From the NCBI GenBank assembly GCA_049999765.1, contig JBNGIQ010007178.1:1-32445 (forward strand): a DNA stretch of 32,445 nt. Direction: 5' to 3'. The stretch is from Phaeoceros laevis. Lineage: Eukaryota > Anthocerotophyta > Anthocerotopsida > Notothyladales. Made by a program: the position numbers and the translations under genes. Positions 8,487 to 18,558 of this stretch are shown here, piece after piece; the stretch's first letter is position 1; the number at the start of each line of letters is the position of its first letter. The notes below the pieces were generated by a model that was given only the letters and a program-made list of their open reading frames with translations, did no database searches and had not been told where the DNA came from.

Positions 8487-10811
8487 ATGGGAGGGCAAAT
8501 TACATTCAGTGAGCAAGGCGCGACTGATTTCTCTCACTCCGTGCAGGCGAAGGTGGGGGACCGGGAGCCTGCAGCGCTAAGGGATCCAGCGAGTTCCCGA
8601 AGCTGCCATGACCCAAAGGAATCCGGTATTGAGATGGAGGGGCCTGTGCTCCGGGACGTGGATTTTAGAGAGAAGGCCATCTCTGCCGCAGGAGCGGCTT
8701 TTATTTCCGCCATTATCGTAAATCCACTCGATGTCGCCAAGGTAGGTGGTCGGCGGTCTGGCAGCTCCTGAGCGAATTGGATAAATTACTGAGACCCCGA
8801 TTTGATGTTTGTGCAGACGAGGTTGCAGGCTCAGGCAGCAGGAGTGCCTGTTCAAAGCTCCCCATGGCACGAAATGGCCAAGAGTGGATCCTACAGGACT
8901 GGATTCTCCGAAAAGGTTGTGTTCTCTCGGGAATTCGCTACGGTATGGTCTTCACCTGATTGCTGCTCAAGTGGCTACGGATACCCTCGTTCTAACCTTG
9001 GGCATTTGGTACCAGATCCTCGCAGATCAGAAGTGCCCACCCGTTTGCCCTCGAATCGGCAATGTTGATATCGGGCCACTTTGCCCTCCTTCCTGCTTCC
9101 AATATAAGGGCACTTGGGATGTATTCTCAAAAGTGATTCGGCAGGTTGGAATCCTGTGATCCTGGCTGCTGTCTTGGAAATCATAACTAGAGAAGAACAG
9201 CTCAGGAAGTGGTTTCACTGAATGTTGTGCTGCCAGGTCCAGGATAAAACTGAAAGCCTAGGCTGTTGTGAAAGATTTTTTCTTATTTTGACAGGAAGGA
9301 TTTTTCCGTCTTTGGAGAGGAACAGGTGCTGCCCTTGCAATAGCTATTCCTACGGTGAGTACTCCATCATGCCTCGCCTCCTGATAAGGCATGAAATTTG
9401 TCTCCGGAATTATTCAACGTGCAATCCGAGCTTTTCGATAGCTGCTGTTGTTCACTCCTGGCACATGCGCACCTGTATATAGAACGTAGCAGAGATATGA
9501 AAGTTTTTTACTTTATCTGCATCACTGTATGGCCATAGATGTTTGTGAGGGATGATGTCGGGGTTCTTCGAACCAGACAGTAGTATTTTGCATGGTTCTA
9601 AGTGTGCTTGTGGTTGTTTTGATTAGGTTGGAATTTACCTTCCTTGTTATGACGTTCTGAGGGAGAAAATTGAGAGGCTCTCAGACCGACATTCAATTAA
9701 CCTGAAACCTTATGCTCCTTTGATCGCTGGATCACTTGCACGATCTTTTGCGTGCATTGTCTGCTCACCAATCGAGCTTGCAAAAACAAGAATGCAGGTG
9801 ATTCACATCAACGTTTTAGTGTGTTTAGTTGATGTATCCTTTGACAAACCTTGTAACTCGTGCAATAATGCCTTCGGAGCAGGCTCAGTGGGCTGGATCC
9901 AGTCCTCCAGGAGTCTATACGATTTTGAACGACGTTTTCACAACAGTTCGGCATGGGAATTCTGCACCTTGTAAGCTCTAGTTAGGCTCACACTAGCCAC
10001 AGGAGGGAGGGAGGGATGGAGAACTGTGCTGTCCCAGTTGCTTGCTAGACTTCACTATATGTGTCCCTCTTTATGTATTTTTCCATCACATAGTTGTGAT
10101 GTTCGGTTGCAGTTCAAGGGATAAGATTGTTGTGGACAGGAGTTGGAGCACAGCTGGCTCGTGATGTACCTTTTTCTGCAATTTGCTGGAGCATTCTAGA
10201 GCCGGTAGAGTCTTCCCCACTTGTTATTTGTGTTTTTGCCTGTGACTGGCTTGAAGAATGGTCATATAAAGAAAGATTGTCTATTTGACTGTGCAGATGA
10301 GACAGCGGCTGCTAAGAAGAGCAGGACCCCAACCTAGTGTCACCCATGTGCTGTGTGCCAATATAGCAGCTGGTGCGGTGGCCGGGTCTGTTGCTGCTGC
10401 TGCCACTTGCCCTCTCGACGTGGTGAAAACACGGCGGCAAATTGAGGTAAGCCATCTCCATACGAGGATAGGCTGTTTGCCCTTGCATCCTTGGGGATTT
10501 TAACTTTCTCGCTCGCATCACAAACAGAGGGATCCTTTCAAGACTGCTCACACAAGCACAATGCAAACGCTTGTCCAAGTATGGAGGTAAGTGGATCAAG
10601 GAACTGCAAAACGATCAAGAAATTTCTTTCAAAACCTTGGGCTGGACAAAGGATCCGACCAGGGCGCTAAGCAACGGTGACTTGGTACAGGGATGGGGGA
10701 GTGCGAAGTCTGTTCATAGGAGTCGGACCTCGAGTAGCCCGAGCTGGACCCTCCGTGGCAATAGTAGTTTCTTTCTACGAGGCGGTGAAGTACTTTCTGC
10801 ATCGCACCTGA
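8487..10811 (+). CDS. MTM1: Mitochondrial carrier, MTM1/SLC25A39-40 type
   Basis: This is a mitochondrial inner-membrane carrier. The subfamily is linked to glutathione import and to manganese/iron handling for SOD2. Ten exons fit GT-AG and keep frame: 8487-8741, 8817-8942, 9016-9144, 9295-9354, 9627-9797, 9883-9970, 10113-10204, 10297-10446, 10528-10586, 10691-10811. Three carrier signatures appear in order: NPLDVAK|TRLQ (split by intron 1), SPIELAKTRMQ and CPLDVVKTRRQIE. The Cys-rich insert CPPVC...CPPSCFQYKGTWDVF and the phrase EGFFRLWRGTGAALAIAIPT|VGIYLPCYD identify the MTM1 subfamily. Length is 416 residues from the ATG at 8487, or 367 from 8634. The later ATG also fits, and the first 49 residues look unconserved. 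The end of exon 2 is the least certain junction. Confidence 0.9.
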
Positions 10812-10893
10812 AAAGTTTTGACACATCAAATGGAAAATCCATTTGTTGGGTTTATTTCGCCTCCTAGACTGCGCCGTGTTCTTTTGATAAAGA

Positions 10894-10899
10894 AATAAA
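10894..10899 (+). terminator. Candidate poly(A) signal of the carrier gene
   Basis: A canonical AATAAA lies 83 bases after the carrier stop codon, in a gene-free stretch before the HCF136 start. Position and sequence fit a cleavage/polyadenylation signal. No transcript evidence is available. Confidence 0.45.
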
Positions 10900-11116
10900 G
10901 CGATTAGGATGGCCACCGTGGCCCTGTGCCTGCCACAGGTGTATCGGTCCAACTTCTGCGGGTAGAGAAATGGAGAAGCCTCGAAATTTGATGAATTTCT
11001 TTCAGGCCCGCTTCTGGATGAGGCTTGCTGCTTGAGCAAAGCCCGGGTGGCGATTGTGCTGGAATTGGGATCAAATCGTGTCTGCCGACTAGGCACATTG
11101 TGGCGAACGTGAAGCG

Positions 11117-13124
11117 ATGGCGGGGGTAGGATTGGGACTTCAGTCTTTGGCCGCTCCTCACGTAGTGTCCTTCGCGCAGGCCGTGCCTACGGCCTCCTCC
11201 TCCTCGCAGCCAAGCAGCGCACTCCCGGCCTTCACTGGTTTGAGAGCCTGCTCGTCTTGCAGGGCAGGAACAGGATCTCTGGCCAGCTACCAGCCACCAG
11301 CACCTCGCTGCTTGACTGCTGCCAGGGCCTCCTCCTCCTCCGACGCCGCCTCCTGCGAAGACGAGGCCCGGAATGTTAGTGTGAGCAGGCGCCAGCTGGT
11401 GGCTGGGGGTTCGGCCCTGTCGCTGGGCCTTGCAGCTGGCTCGTGGCAAGATAGAGCTAGGGCGGATGAGGCATTGTCAGATTGGGAGCAGGTTCCTCTA
11501 CCTATCGACCGCGGAGTGGTGCTTCTGGACCTGGCCTTTGTGCCAGACGAGCCTGACCATGGTACGGAATCGGTTGTTTTTGCTGTGGAGTGGCTCGGTT
11601 TGGTTCAAATGCGTTTCAGCTAGGTCATAAGATGGTAGTGAGCAGGATGCATTGGTGAGCAGGATTCCTGCTTGGGACAAGGCAAACCTTGCTGGAAACG
11701 AAGGACGGTGGCCGGAGCTGGGTGCCACGTAGCATTCCGTCCGCTGAGGATGAGGATTTCAACTACAGATTCAACTCCATCAGCTTCGCAGGGAAGGAGG
11801 GGTGGATCATAGGGAAGCCTGCAATTTTGCTCCACACTTACAATGGTGGTGAGAGCTGGGAGCGCATCCCACTCAGTGCTAAACTCCCTGGGAACCCTGT
11901 GAGTGGACTGCTATAAGTTGGAGCTGCGTCCAGGGTCTTGCCGTTTGTAGCTCTCCGTAAACGTTGTATGTTTTCTGCGTGCACAGGTCATTGTTAAAGC
12001 CACGGAGGCAAACAGCGCTGAGATGGTCACTGACGAGGGAGCAATCTATGTCACCTCGAACACGGGGTACAACTGGAAGGCTGCTGTACAGGAAACTGTG
12101 TCTGCCACCTTGAACAGGTATACTTCGAGCAAGTTCAAGCTGGCTGGCTGGCTCTGTCAAACATCCATAGTGCTATTCCTGATCTGGTTCTTTGCACCTC
12201 GTGTCCTCAGGACTGTGTCAAGTGGTATCAGCGGTGCAAGTTACTACACAGGGACGTTCAACACTGTAAATAGGTCACCTGAAGGAGACTATGTTGCTGT
12301 TTCAAGCCGTGGCAACTTCTACTTGACCTGGGCACCTGGTCAGGTTGGTATTTTCTTAACCATTCCGACAGTCAGCCACAGCTTAAATTTGGATGGCTAG
12401 CAGAACTAGGCAATGCCCGAGATGCGAGTGGTGTTCTGACCTGTCAGCATCTTGCGTGCTCTATGATCAGCCCTATTGGCAACCTCATAACCGGACCAGT
12501 GCACGAAGGATTCAAAACATGGGCTGGCGAGCAGATGGTGGCCTTTGGCTTGTTGTTCGTGGTGGGGGCCTCTTTCTGAGCAGGGGATCAGGGGTAATGC
12601 AGTCTGCTTTGGCCCCAGTTTTCCTATTCTTGTGTGCATACTGGAAAAGTGCCTGATACAAAAGCTTATCCTACAAATTTGCAGATCACTGAGGACTTTG
12701 AGGAGGCTAAGATATTCAGCAGAGGCTTTGGCATTCTTGACGTGGGATACAGGAACGAGGTGAGCTGTGTGATCAATGTATGCAGTGTGCTTGTGGTATG
12801 CTGCAGGTCATTAGCTCTTGGGTTCTAAGAAACTTTTATCCCGGCAGGGTGAAGCATGGGCTGCTGGAGGAAGTGGGACTCTGTTGAGAACAGTGGATGG
12901 AGGGAAGACATGGACTCGCGACAGAACCGCTGATGACATTGCTGCCAACCTTTATTCTGTCAAGTAAGTCTTGGACACTCGGTCTGGTTTTGAGTAATCC
13001 TAAACCTCGTACAGTACTCGTTGCCTGGGCTAACTGGAGGATCTCCTTCATTGAGTTCAGATTTTTGGATAACAAGGGGTTCGTGTTTGGCAACGACGGT
13101 GTCTTGCTGCGGTACGTAGGATAG
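11117..13124 (+). CDS. HCF136: Photosystem II stability/assembly factor HCF136
   Basis: HCF136 (cyanobacterial Ycf48) is a thylakoid-lumen beta-propeller protein that binds newly made D1 and is needed to assemble the PSII reaction centre. Eight exons fit GT-AG: 11117-11561, 11663-11898, 11987-12117, 12211-12343, 12471-12593, 12685-12759, 12848-12963, 13061-13124. They give 440 residues. The N-terminus is a bipartite targeting sequence: a Ser/Ala-rich plastid transit region, then a twin-arginine signal ([21 protein letters not shown] at 91-92) ending at [13 protein letters not shown], which implies Tat import into the lumen. Family phrases include [64 protein letters not shown] and [11 protein letters not shown] at the end. 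No damage is seen. It converges on the minus-strand lipocalin gene 231 bp downstream. Confidence 0.96.
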
Positions 13125-13355
13125 GAGCATCCCTTCAAAGTATCGGCCTGGAGTACTCTTTGAATCCTCGGCTAGTAGAAACCCCCAGAACAGCTTGGCA
13201 GGAAACAACGTAAGGAAATTATTCATGAAATCCTTGAGATGTCTTCTGATTATCATCAGGGTTCGTCAGTGCAATTGTACGAATGGCCCGGTTACTACTG
13301 CTCGGAATCGCAAATGCGGACTGATTACGCAGGTGTGTAGTACAAGAAAAATAAG

Positions 13356-15060
13356 CTATTTCGTGCAGCTTGGATGACTCTGCACAGTCAAAATGAATCG
13401 GTTGTCGCAGCTGAAACGGAACCCGAAGCTCTCAGCCTTGGCGATGAACCTGTCGATCACACTCGACGAGAGAGTACGAGTTCTCGAGAGGATGAAAATG
13501 CCAGTGTCCAAATCGCCTCCAGGGAGCGTGACGCAAGAGTAGACCAAGGCTGCCTCGTACCCCTTACTCGCCTCCCCAACTATGTCCACGACCCAGTAGG
13601 GTCCCCTTGTGAGACCCTGTGGGAGGGGGAAGCGCACTTGAAGCTTGGAAGGATCCTCTCCCCGATTATGCTCTGCGAAACCTGTTAGAGAGAAGTAGGT
13701 CAAAGGGCTAGAATTGTCCCTCAAAATCACATCGTCCGCAGTCTGCACCACAGAGTTGAGGCGGAGGTCCAACTCTGCCAGCTTCACTTTGATGGCTGCT
13801 TCTTGGAGCCCAATTTGGCCGTAGGCCAGCATCAGTCGGAACGCTTTTCCTGTGAACCGAGCTGGTGAGGTGGCCACCAGCGACCTCGCAACCTGCCATT
13901 CAACAATCCATAAATTTATAGCACAGGTCTAATACTTTCAGGAAATTTTCATCACCTGAGAGCAGGAAGGATGTGTGCGCATGTACGGTAGAGAAGTGGT
14001 CTTACAGAAATGAAGGCAGTGCGAGGTCGAAAGTTGGAGGTAACCACTCTTGACAGTCGAGAGGTGCTGACTTGCACCTTGCCCACGAAGGACTTGAGCT
14101 GCTCCAACTTCAAGGCTTTGCTGCCAGCTCCCTGGCTAACGTCCCCAGCTGCGAGAGAGACCCGCGACAGCCCCTCCGACACAGCGATGGTGATTGCTTG
14201 TAGGTACGCGAGCGTGTCTTCTATAAGTTTGATGGAAGATTTGAGGCTGCTGGCATGTGCATTTGCTTCCGTCCCTGTCAGCTCTGCACTGAGGGCTTTC
14301 ACCTGCATCAATTCACCAGCGGCAACAAAGCAAAGCAAAGCACAACACTTAGCCGCGAGTTTCAAATTGGATCACGAGGAAACCTGTGCTGCAGCTGACC
14401 AGTTAGGGATGTCAGCTCGCATATATGTATGTTGGAGGGCTACCATACCTCATCAAGGATGCCTTCAATTGGGGAGTTGGGAGCCAACAGACTGCAAATG
14501 TTTTTGGCTGCAGCACAAGCCCCAGATACAGCTTCGCTCACCTGCCTAATTCCCACAGAGGCAACGGTACCCAGAACCTATGGGTTTGAACACCAAATGC
14601 AAGCAACAACACAGTGTCAGTCATGATCAGGACAGGCAGAAGATACCCATGGAAAGTCTGGAGAGCTCTCTCTCCAGATTGAAACAACCCACAGTAGTAA
14701 GTTCGTGAGTTTTTCTTGAGCATGAACCTGCAATCCGGAGTTGACAACGGTGATGTTGTCCCCCCAAGAGGAATTGGGTTGCTCCTGCAACGAGTAGTTG
14801 GCGAACACGCAGGCCAAGCCCGATTCCGTGCCCAGCTTGAACCGTGCAGTGGAGCCGATCTCGTACCACTTGCCGAGGTAGGCTTTCAGATCAAACCCCT
14901 GGACCGTGGCTGGAACGGGGCATGAGCTCTGGGTGAATTGCTCGCCGCAGGTACGGCGTGGAGGCTTGGAGGGCAGGGCCTGAGCGGAAGCCTGCTGGCT
15001 GGTTGCAGCCAGCGTCAGTAGCAGCAGCAATAAGGGCAGGGGATATGAGCTAGCCGTCAT
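13356..15060 (-). CDS. Secreted lipocalin-like protein with helical insertion, copy A
   Basis: Lipocalins bind small hydrophobic ligands in an eight-stranded barrel. Exons (minus) are 14728-15060, 14449-14577, 14006-14302 and 13356-13892, all phase 0, giving 431 residues. A signal peptide covers residues 1 to about 26 (PLPLLLLLLTLAATSQQASA). The first lipocalin strand follows (VQGFDLKAYLGKWYEIGSTA, GKWYE at 63-67), then GLACVFANYSL and DNITVVNSGLQ. Residues about 112-319 are an Ala/Leu/Ser-rich, largely helical insertion. The barrel resumes at FSLTGFAE (about 320), LQVRFPLP, GPYWVVDIVG, ALVYSC and the typical lipocalin line GIFILSRTRTLSSSVIDRFI. Eight cysteines downstream of the signal peptide recur at matching places in copy B. 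N-glycosylation sequons (NYS, NSS, NIT) support secretion. The family resembles apolipoprotein-D/Blc-type lipocalins. The ligand is unknown. Confidence 0.82.
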
Positions 15061-16063
15061 CTTGTCCAGAATGCTCTAAGGTCCTCCAATGAACTCAGAG
15101 ACTTGATGAATTTGTAAATGTTGTCTGGAAGACCTGTTCTGCAAATTTGTGAGGATTTGGAGCACACTTTTGTACATGCTTGTCCTTGACTCCGACATCA
15201 TCCCTGGAAATTCCGTAGGGCACCCGGCGACCTGCAAATGCAGTCTACGAGGAAGCAAGCGACACTACGCGTCTACGGAATACTTGACTAGATTCTGGCT
15301 GCTAAGAGAACCAACAAAGAGGAAATGCATCAATCTGAGCTAAGCTTCGGAACGCCGTTCTAGGATTGTAGCTTTCAACTCAACACTTGGTGGAGGTTCC
15401 AAAAGTAGCTGGACGGTCACAACTGCACAAGTTTCTAGTTACCTAGCATCTAGAGTTCTAGGAGATGGTGTCACGAGTCAATGTTAGTGATTTGAACTTA
15501 CAACAAATGTCCCGGTAGAGATTCTGGCAGCATTGATTCGGGGCAGGCGCCTCCTTGGTTTGCAGGCAGAAAGTCCTAGGTTGCTTTGCTACTGAACTGA
15601 AAGCTAGGGATAGGTCTCCATTCTAGGCATGCATTGTCTCTTGGACGCATACGCGAAATGCTCGGGTGAGCCACTTCCGCCATTTCCGCCATTCAGTTAA
15701 CCATGACAATGGCATCACCTTGATGAAGTGTTGAAATTCATGAGTGGTCTTTATGAGTCCTTTACTCTTTGGATATAGGTGAGTCTGCAAAGTCTTAATC
15801 ATGCGCAGGTACCTGAAACATGGAGGTCCCTGAAACATGGTTGGCTTCCGAGCTGCTTTGATCTACCTGAACATCAATTGTTGCTGCAAGTGGGCTGACT
15901 CTGTGAAGTCCTTGGATTGATGTTGTAGCCAACATTAATAAACAAAACTGCTACGATCAAATTCACACACTTGCCTATCTATGGGCAATCTTTGCAACTC
16001 TGTATGTGCTCAATTGATCAACTTCTCATGACGAGGATCCGGATATCGCAAGCTTCAGCTGCA
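15061..16063. other. Spacer between the two lipocalin genes
   Basis: This 1-kb stretch holds the upstream region of copy A and the 3' flank of copy B, both on the minus strand. No further lipocalin fragment, RNA gene or convincing open frame is seen. A small direct repeat, CCTGAAACATGG, occurs at 15812-15823 and 15829-15840, and TTCCGCCAT is doubled near 15676. No TATA box for copy A is evident. Confidence 0.4.
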
Positions 16064-17527
16064 CTAGTTGGTGCAGACTGGATGATCCTGCACTGTAAAG
16101 ACGAAGGGATTGTCGCACCCAAAACTGAAGCCGAAATTTGCAGCCTGGCCAAGGAAGCTGTCCACGACTTGGGAGGATATGGTGCGAGTTCTGGAGAGGA
16201 TGAAAAGGCCAGTGTCAAGCTCGCCGCCTGGAAGCTCGGTGCAAGAGTAGACCAGGGCAGCCTCGTACCCCTGGCTGGCCTCCCCTGTTATAGCCACAAC
16301 CCAGTAAGGTCCGCCTGAAGTATCTGGCACTCCTGGCATGGGAAAAAACACCCGAAGCTTGGCAGGGTCGGACACGCTCTGCTCCGCGTACCCGTTGATG
16401 GAGAAGGGGGTGAGCGGGCTGGAATCATCTGCTGCTATCAGATCCGTGGCAGTTTGCTGCAGAGACCAGAGCCGTGCAGTTGTCTCGGCGTAGTTCACCA
16501 GAATGTCTTCTCCTTGGGCCCCGATTCCCGAGTATCCTTGTAGCAGCACAAGGGCTTTCCCTGCGTTGGCTGGAGAACTGGCCAACAGAGCCTTGGCAAC
16601 CTGACACAACCCAAATATTTCACCTCAACATTCAGCAAAGAACAATTCACCCCAACCAGAACTACTTGCAGAGTCATTTGAGAGAGCTGCTTACAGGTAT
16701 GAAGCGAGCGCGAGCCGAGTGGATGCCGTTCACAAGCCTTACCACCGGCTGAATGTCGTTTGCCGCCCCCTTCAGAAGCGCCGACAACTGCTTCAACTGC
16801 TTGGATTGGCTGCCCACTGCTTGGCTCAAGTCCGCGGCTTTCAGTGTGATCTGCCTCAGCTTTGCAGCCACCGAGGCGATTGCTCCTCGCAAAGAGTTCA
16901 AATTGGTGGTAATCTCTTCAACAGCAGATGTCAAGGTACTTGCATCTTCTGCTGAAAGCCCTGCACTCAGCGCTTTGACCTGCACCAACCAACCCCACAA
17001 TACTGTCAGACCAACTCCCCCCAAATGCATGCCCTACTTCCACTTCCAAACCCAGTCCAGAGCTGCAAATGCACCTGCTCAAGGATCACGTTGATAGGCC
17101 CATTGGCAGCCACAATGCTGCAGGTCCTCTGGGACGCAGCACAAGCGCCTCCCAAGTCTTCCTGCAGCTGCCGCACTCCCAAAGCCGCAACTGTGCCTCG
17201 AACCTGAATGCCGGAATTGAAGACGGTGACGTTGGCTCCTTCCGTGGCCGTTGGCGGCTCTGCCAGCGTGTAGTTGGCGAAGACGCAGGCTAGCCCGGAC
17301 TCCGTGCCCAGCTTGAACCTTCCGGTGCAGCCAATTTCATACCACTTGCCCACATAGGCAGACAGATCGAAGCCCTGAACTGTCTGGGGCGCCGGGCACG
17401 TCGCGGAAGGGAAGGAGGCGGAGCAGTCCGATTGGACGGGCGGAGGGGCATCGCCTTGAGCCTGCCTAGACGCAACCAGCAGGAGCAGCAACGGCAAAAG
17501 CGGGAGGCAGTGGGAGCACGTGGCCAT
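16064..17527 (-). CDS. Secreted lipocalin-like protein with helical insertion, copy B
   Basis: Tandem paralogue of copy A in the same orientation. Exons (minus) are 17075-17527, 16695-16979 and 16064-16600, all phase 0, giving 424 residues. A signal peptide covers residues 1 to about 24 (LPLLPLLLLLVASRQAQG). VQGFDLSAYVGKWYEIGCTG (GKWYE at 60-64), GLACVFANYTL and NVTVFNSGIQ form the N-terminal lipocalin part. Residues about 112-311 are the insertion, whose middle exon (95 codons) is almost entirely heptad-like helix (TLTSAVEEITTNLNSLRGAI). The barrel then resumes: FSINGYAEQ, PAKLRVFFPMPG, GGPYWVVAITG, ALVYSC, GLFILSRTRTISSQVV. The last exon has exactly the same length as in copy A (179 codons with stop). 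Copy B lacks the intron that splits GLQ|VLGTVA in copy A. The ligand and the role of the insertion are unknown. Confidence 0.82.
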
Positions 17528-18558
17528 GCTTCAAAGGTAGTGCAGTAGTGGTGAGAAGAACAAGTTTATTTCTGGTGTTTGGTTGGAACAGTGCAGGGGG
17601 CACCTAGATGGAGGATGCATTTTATACATGTTCGCCTTCTAATAATAATAATAAGGCAGCTTTCTGGTAGCAGCCAATGAGATGCGAGGTGGTTTCCTTC
17701 GCTCTTGCGTGGAAGTGCCGAGCTCAACATCCTCCTCCCTGCAAATTCTGGCCACAAGGAACACAGCCATCTGGAACCGGTTGAGTAAAAGCCGCATCAG
17801 ACCCAGCATATGCTGTGCACGAGCTGAAATTCAACCTACAGTACACACCCGAGCACAGAATATCCTGGGCAGATGCCTCAAAGGCAGAATATTGGCAGCC
17901 TATTAATGGAAGGATCACGAATCACGATCCTGTGATGAGGAAACAATGTCCCATCGACCGTTTGTCTAGGAAGCAAGCAGAATCGGACAGCTGCGAGCTG
18001 ACTTGACCTGACAACGTCTGTAGACTAGCACATCCGAACATGCAAGCCTGGATGTTTTAACTTGAAGCTCCCTTCTCTTTATGACATGGTCTAGCATATA
18101 TCCAAGTATTTTGTTGCCACTTGACTCTCCTGAAGCAATAAAAGGCATGCGTTGAATCCTGTCAACTAGATAGCTCCCAACTTACGAAGGGCTTCATCAT
18201 GGAGTTCAGTACCGAAATCTTCACCAGAAAGATATAAGCGAGCAGGGGGAAAACCCGGGGGCAGAATGTTGAAGTCCACAGGGCTGGATCGCAGACAACC
18301 TTACATGTACGCAGACGTAGAGAAGGAAACTGATCTCCAAGGGATGACTCTAGTAAGGCCGCCTGCATGTCCCTACTGAAAAGTTCTACATCCTCGCAAA
18401 CCCACTGGGCCAGACTGCTGAACAACCCAGTGGAGTGACGAGCCATCTAGACAAGGAGTAACACACCAACAGTTGAAAGAATGAATGAGTACATCAAGTG
18501 CTCGTCTAATCAGGTGTATACAGCACTACCTCGTAGACTTGGGTTGAATAGCTTCGCA
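17528..18558. other. Upstream region of lipocalin copy B, no gene
   Basis: No supported gene. The region contains the presumed promoter of copy B near 17540-17700, a short ATA microsatellite near 17640-17653, and the 3' flank of the membrane-protein gene. A 94-residue open frame on the minus strand (18162-18446) has no recognisable family and lies beyond that gene's stop, so it is more likely 3' untranslated sequence. Confidence 0.4.
17620..17626 (-). promoter_or_regulatory. Candidate TATA box of lipocalin copy B
   Basis: The minus strand reads TATAAAA here, about 95 bases upstream of the copy B start codon. That spacing suits a TATA box followed by a short leader. No equivalent is seen before copy A, so the two genes may be controlled differently. 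This is sequence match only. Confidence 0.4.

Noticed and set aside
13374-13688. Plus-strand frame over lipocalin copy A
   Set aside because: It mirrors the conserved last lipocalin exon on the minus strand; a similar shadow (15971-16318) appears over copy B.
18162-18446. 94-residue minus-strand frame after the At5g58100-like gene
   Set aside because: The upstream gene already ends in a membrane helix, cytosolic tail and stop; this frame has no recognisable motif or splice link.
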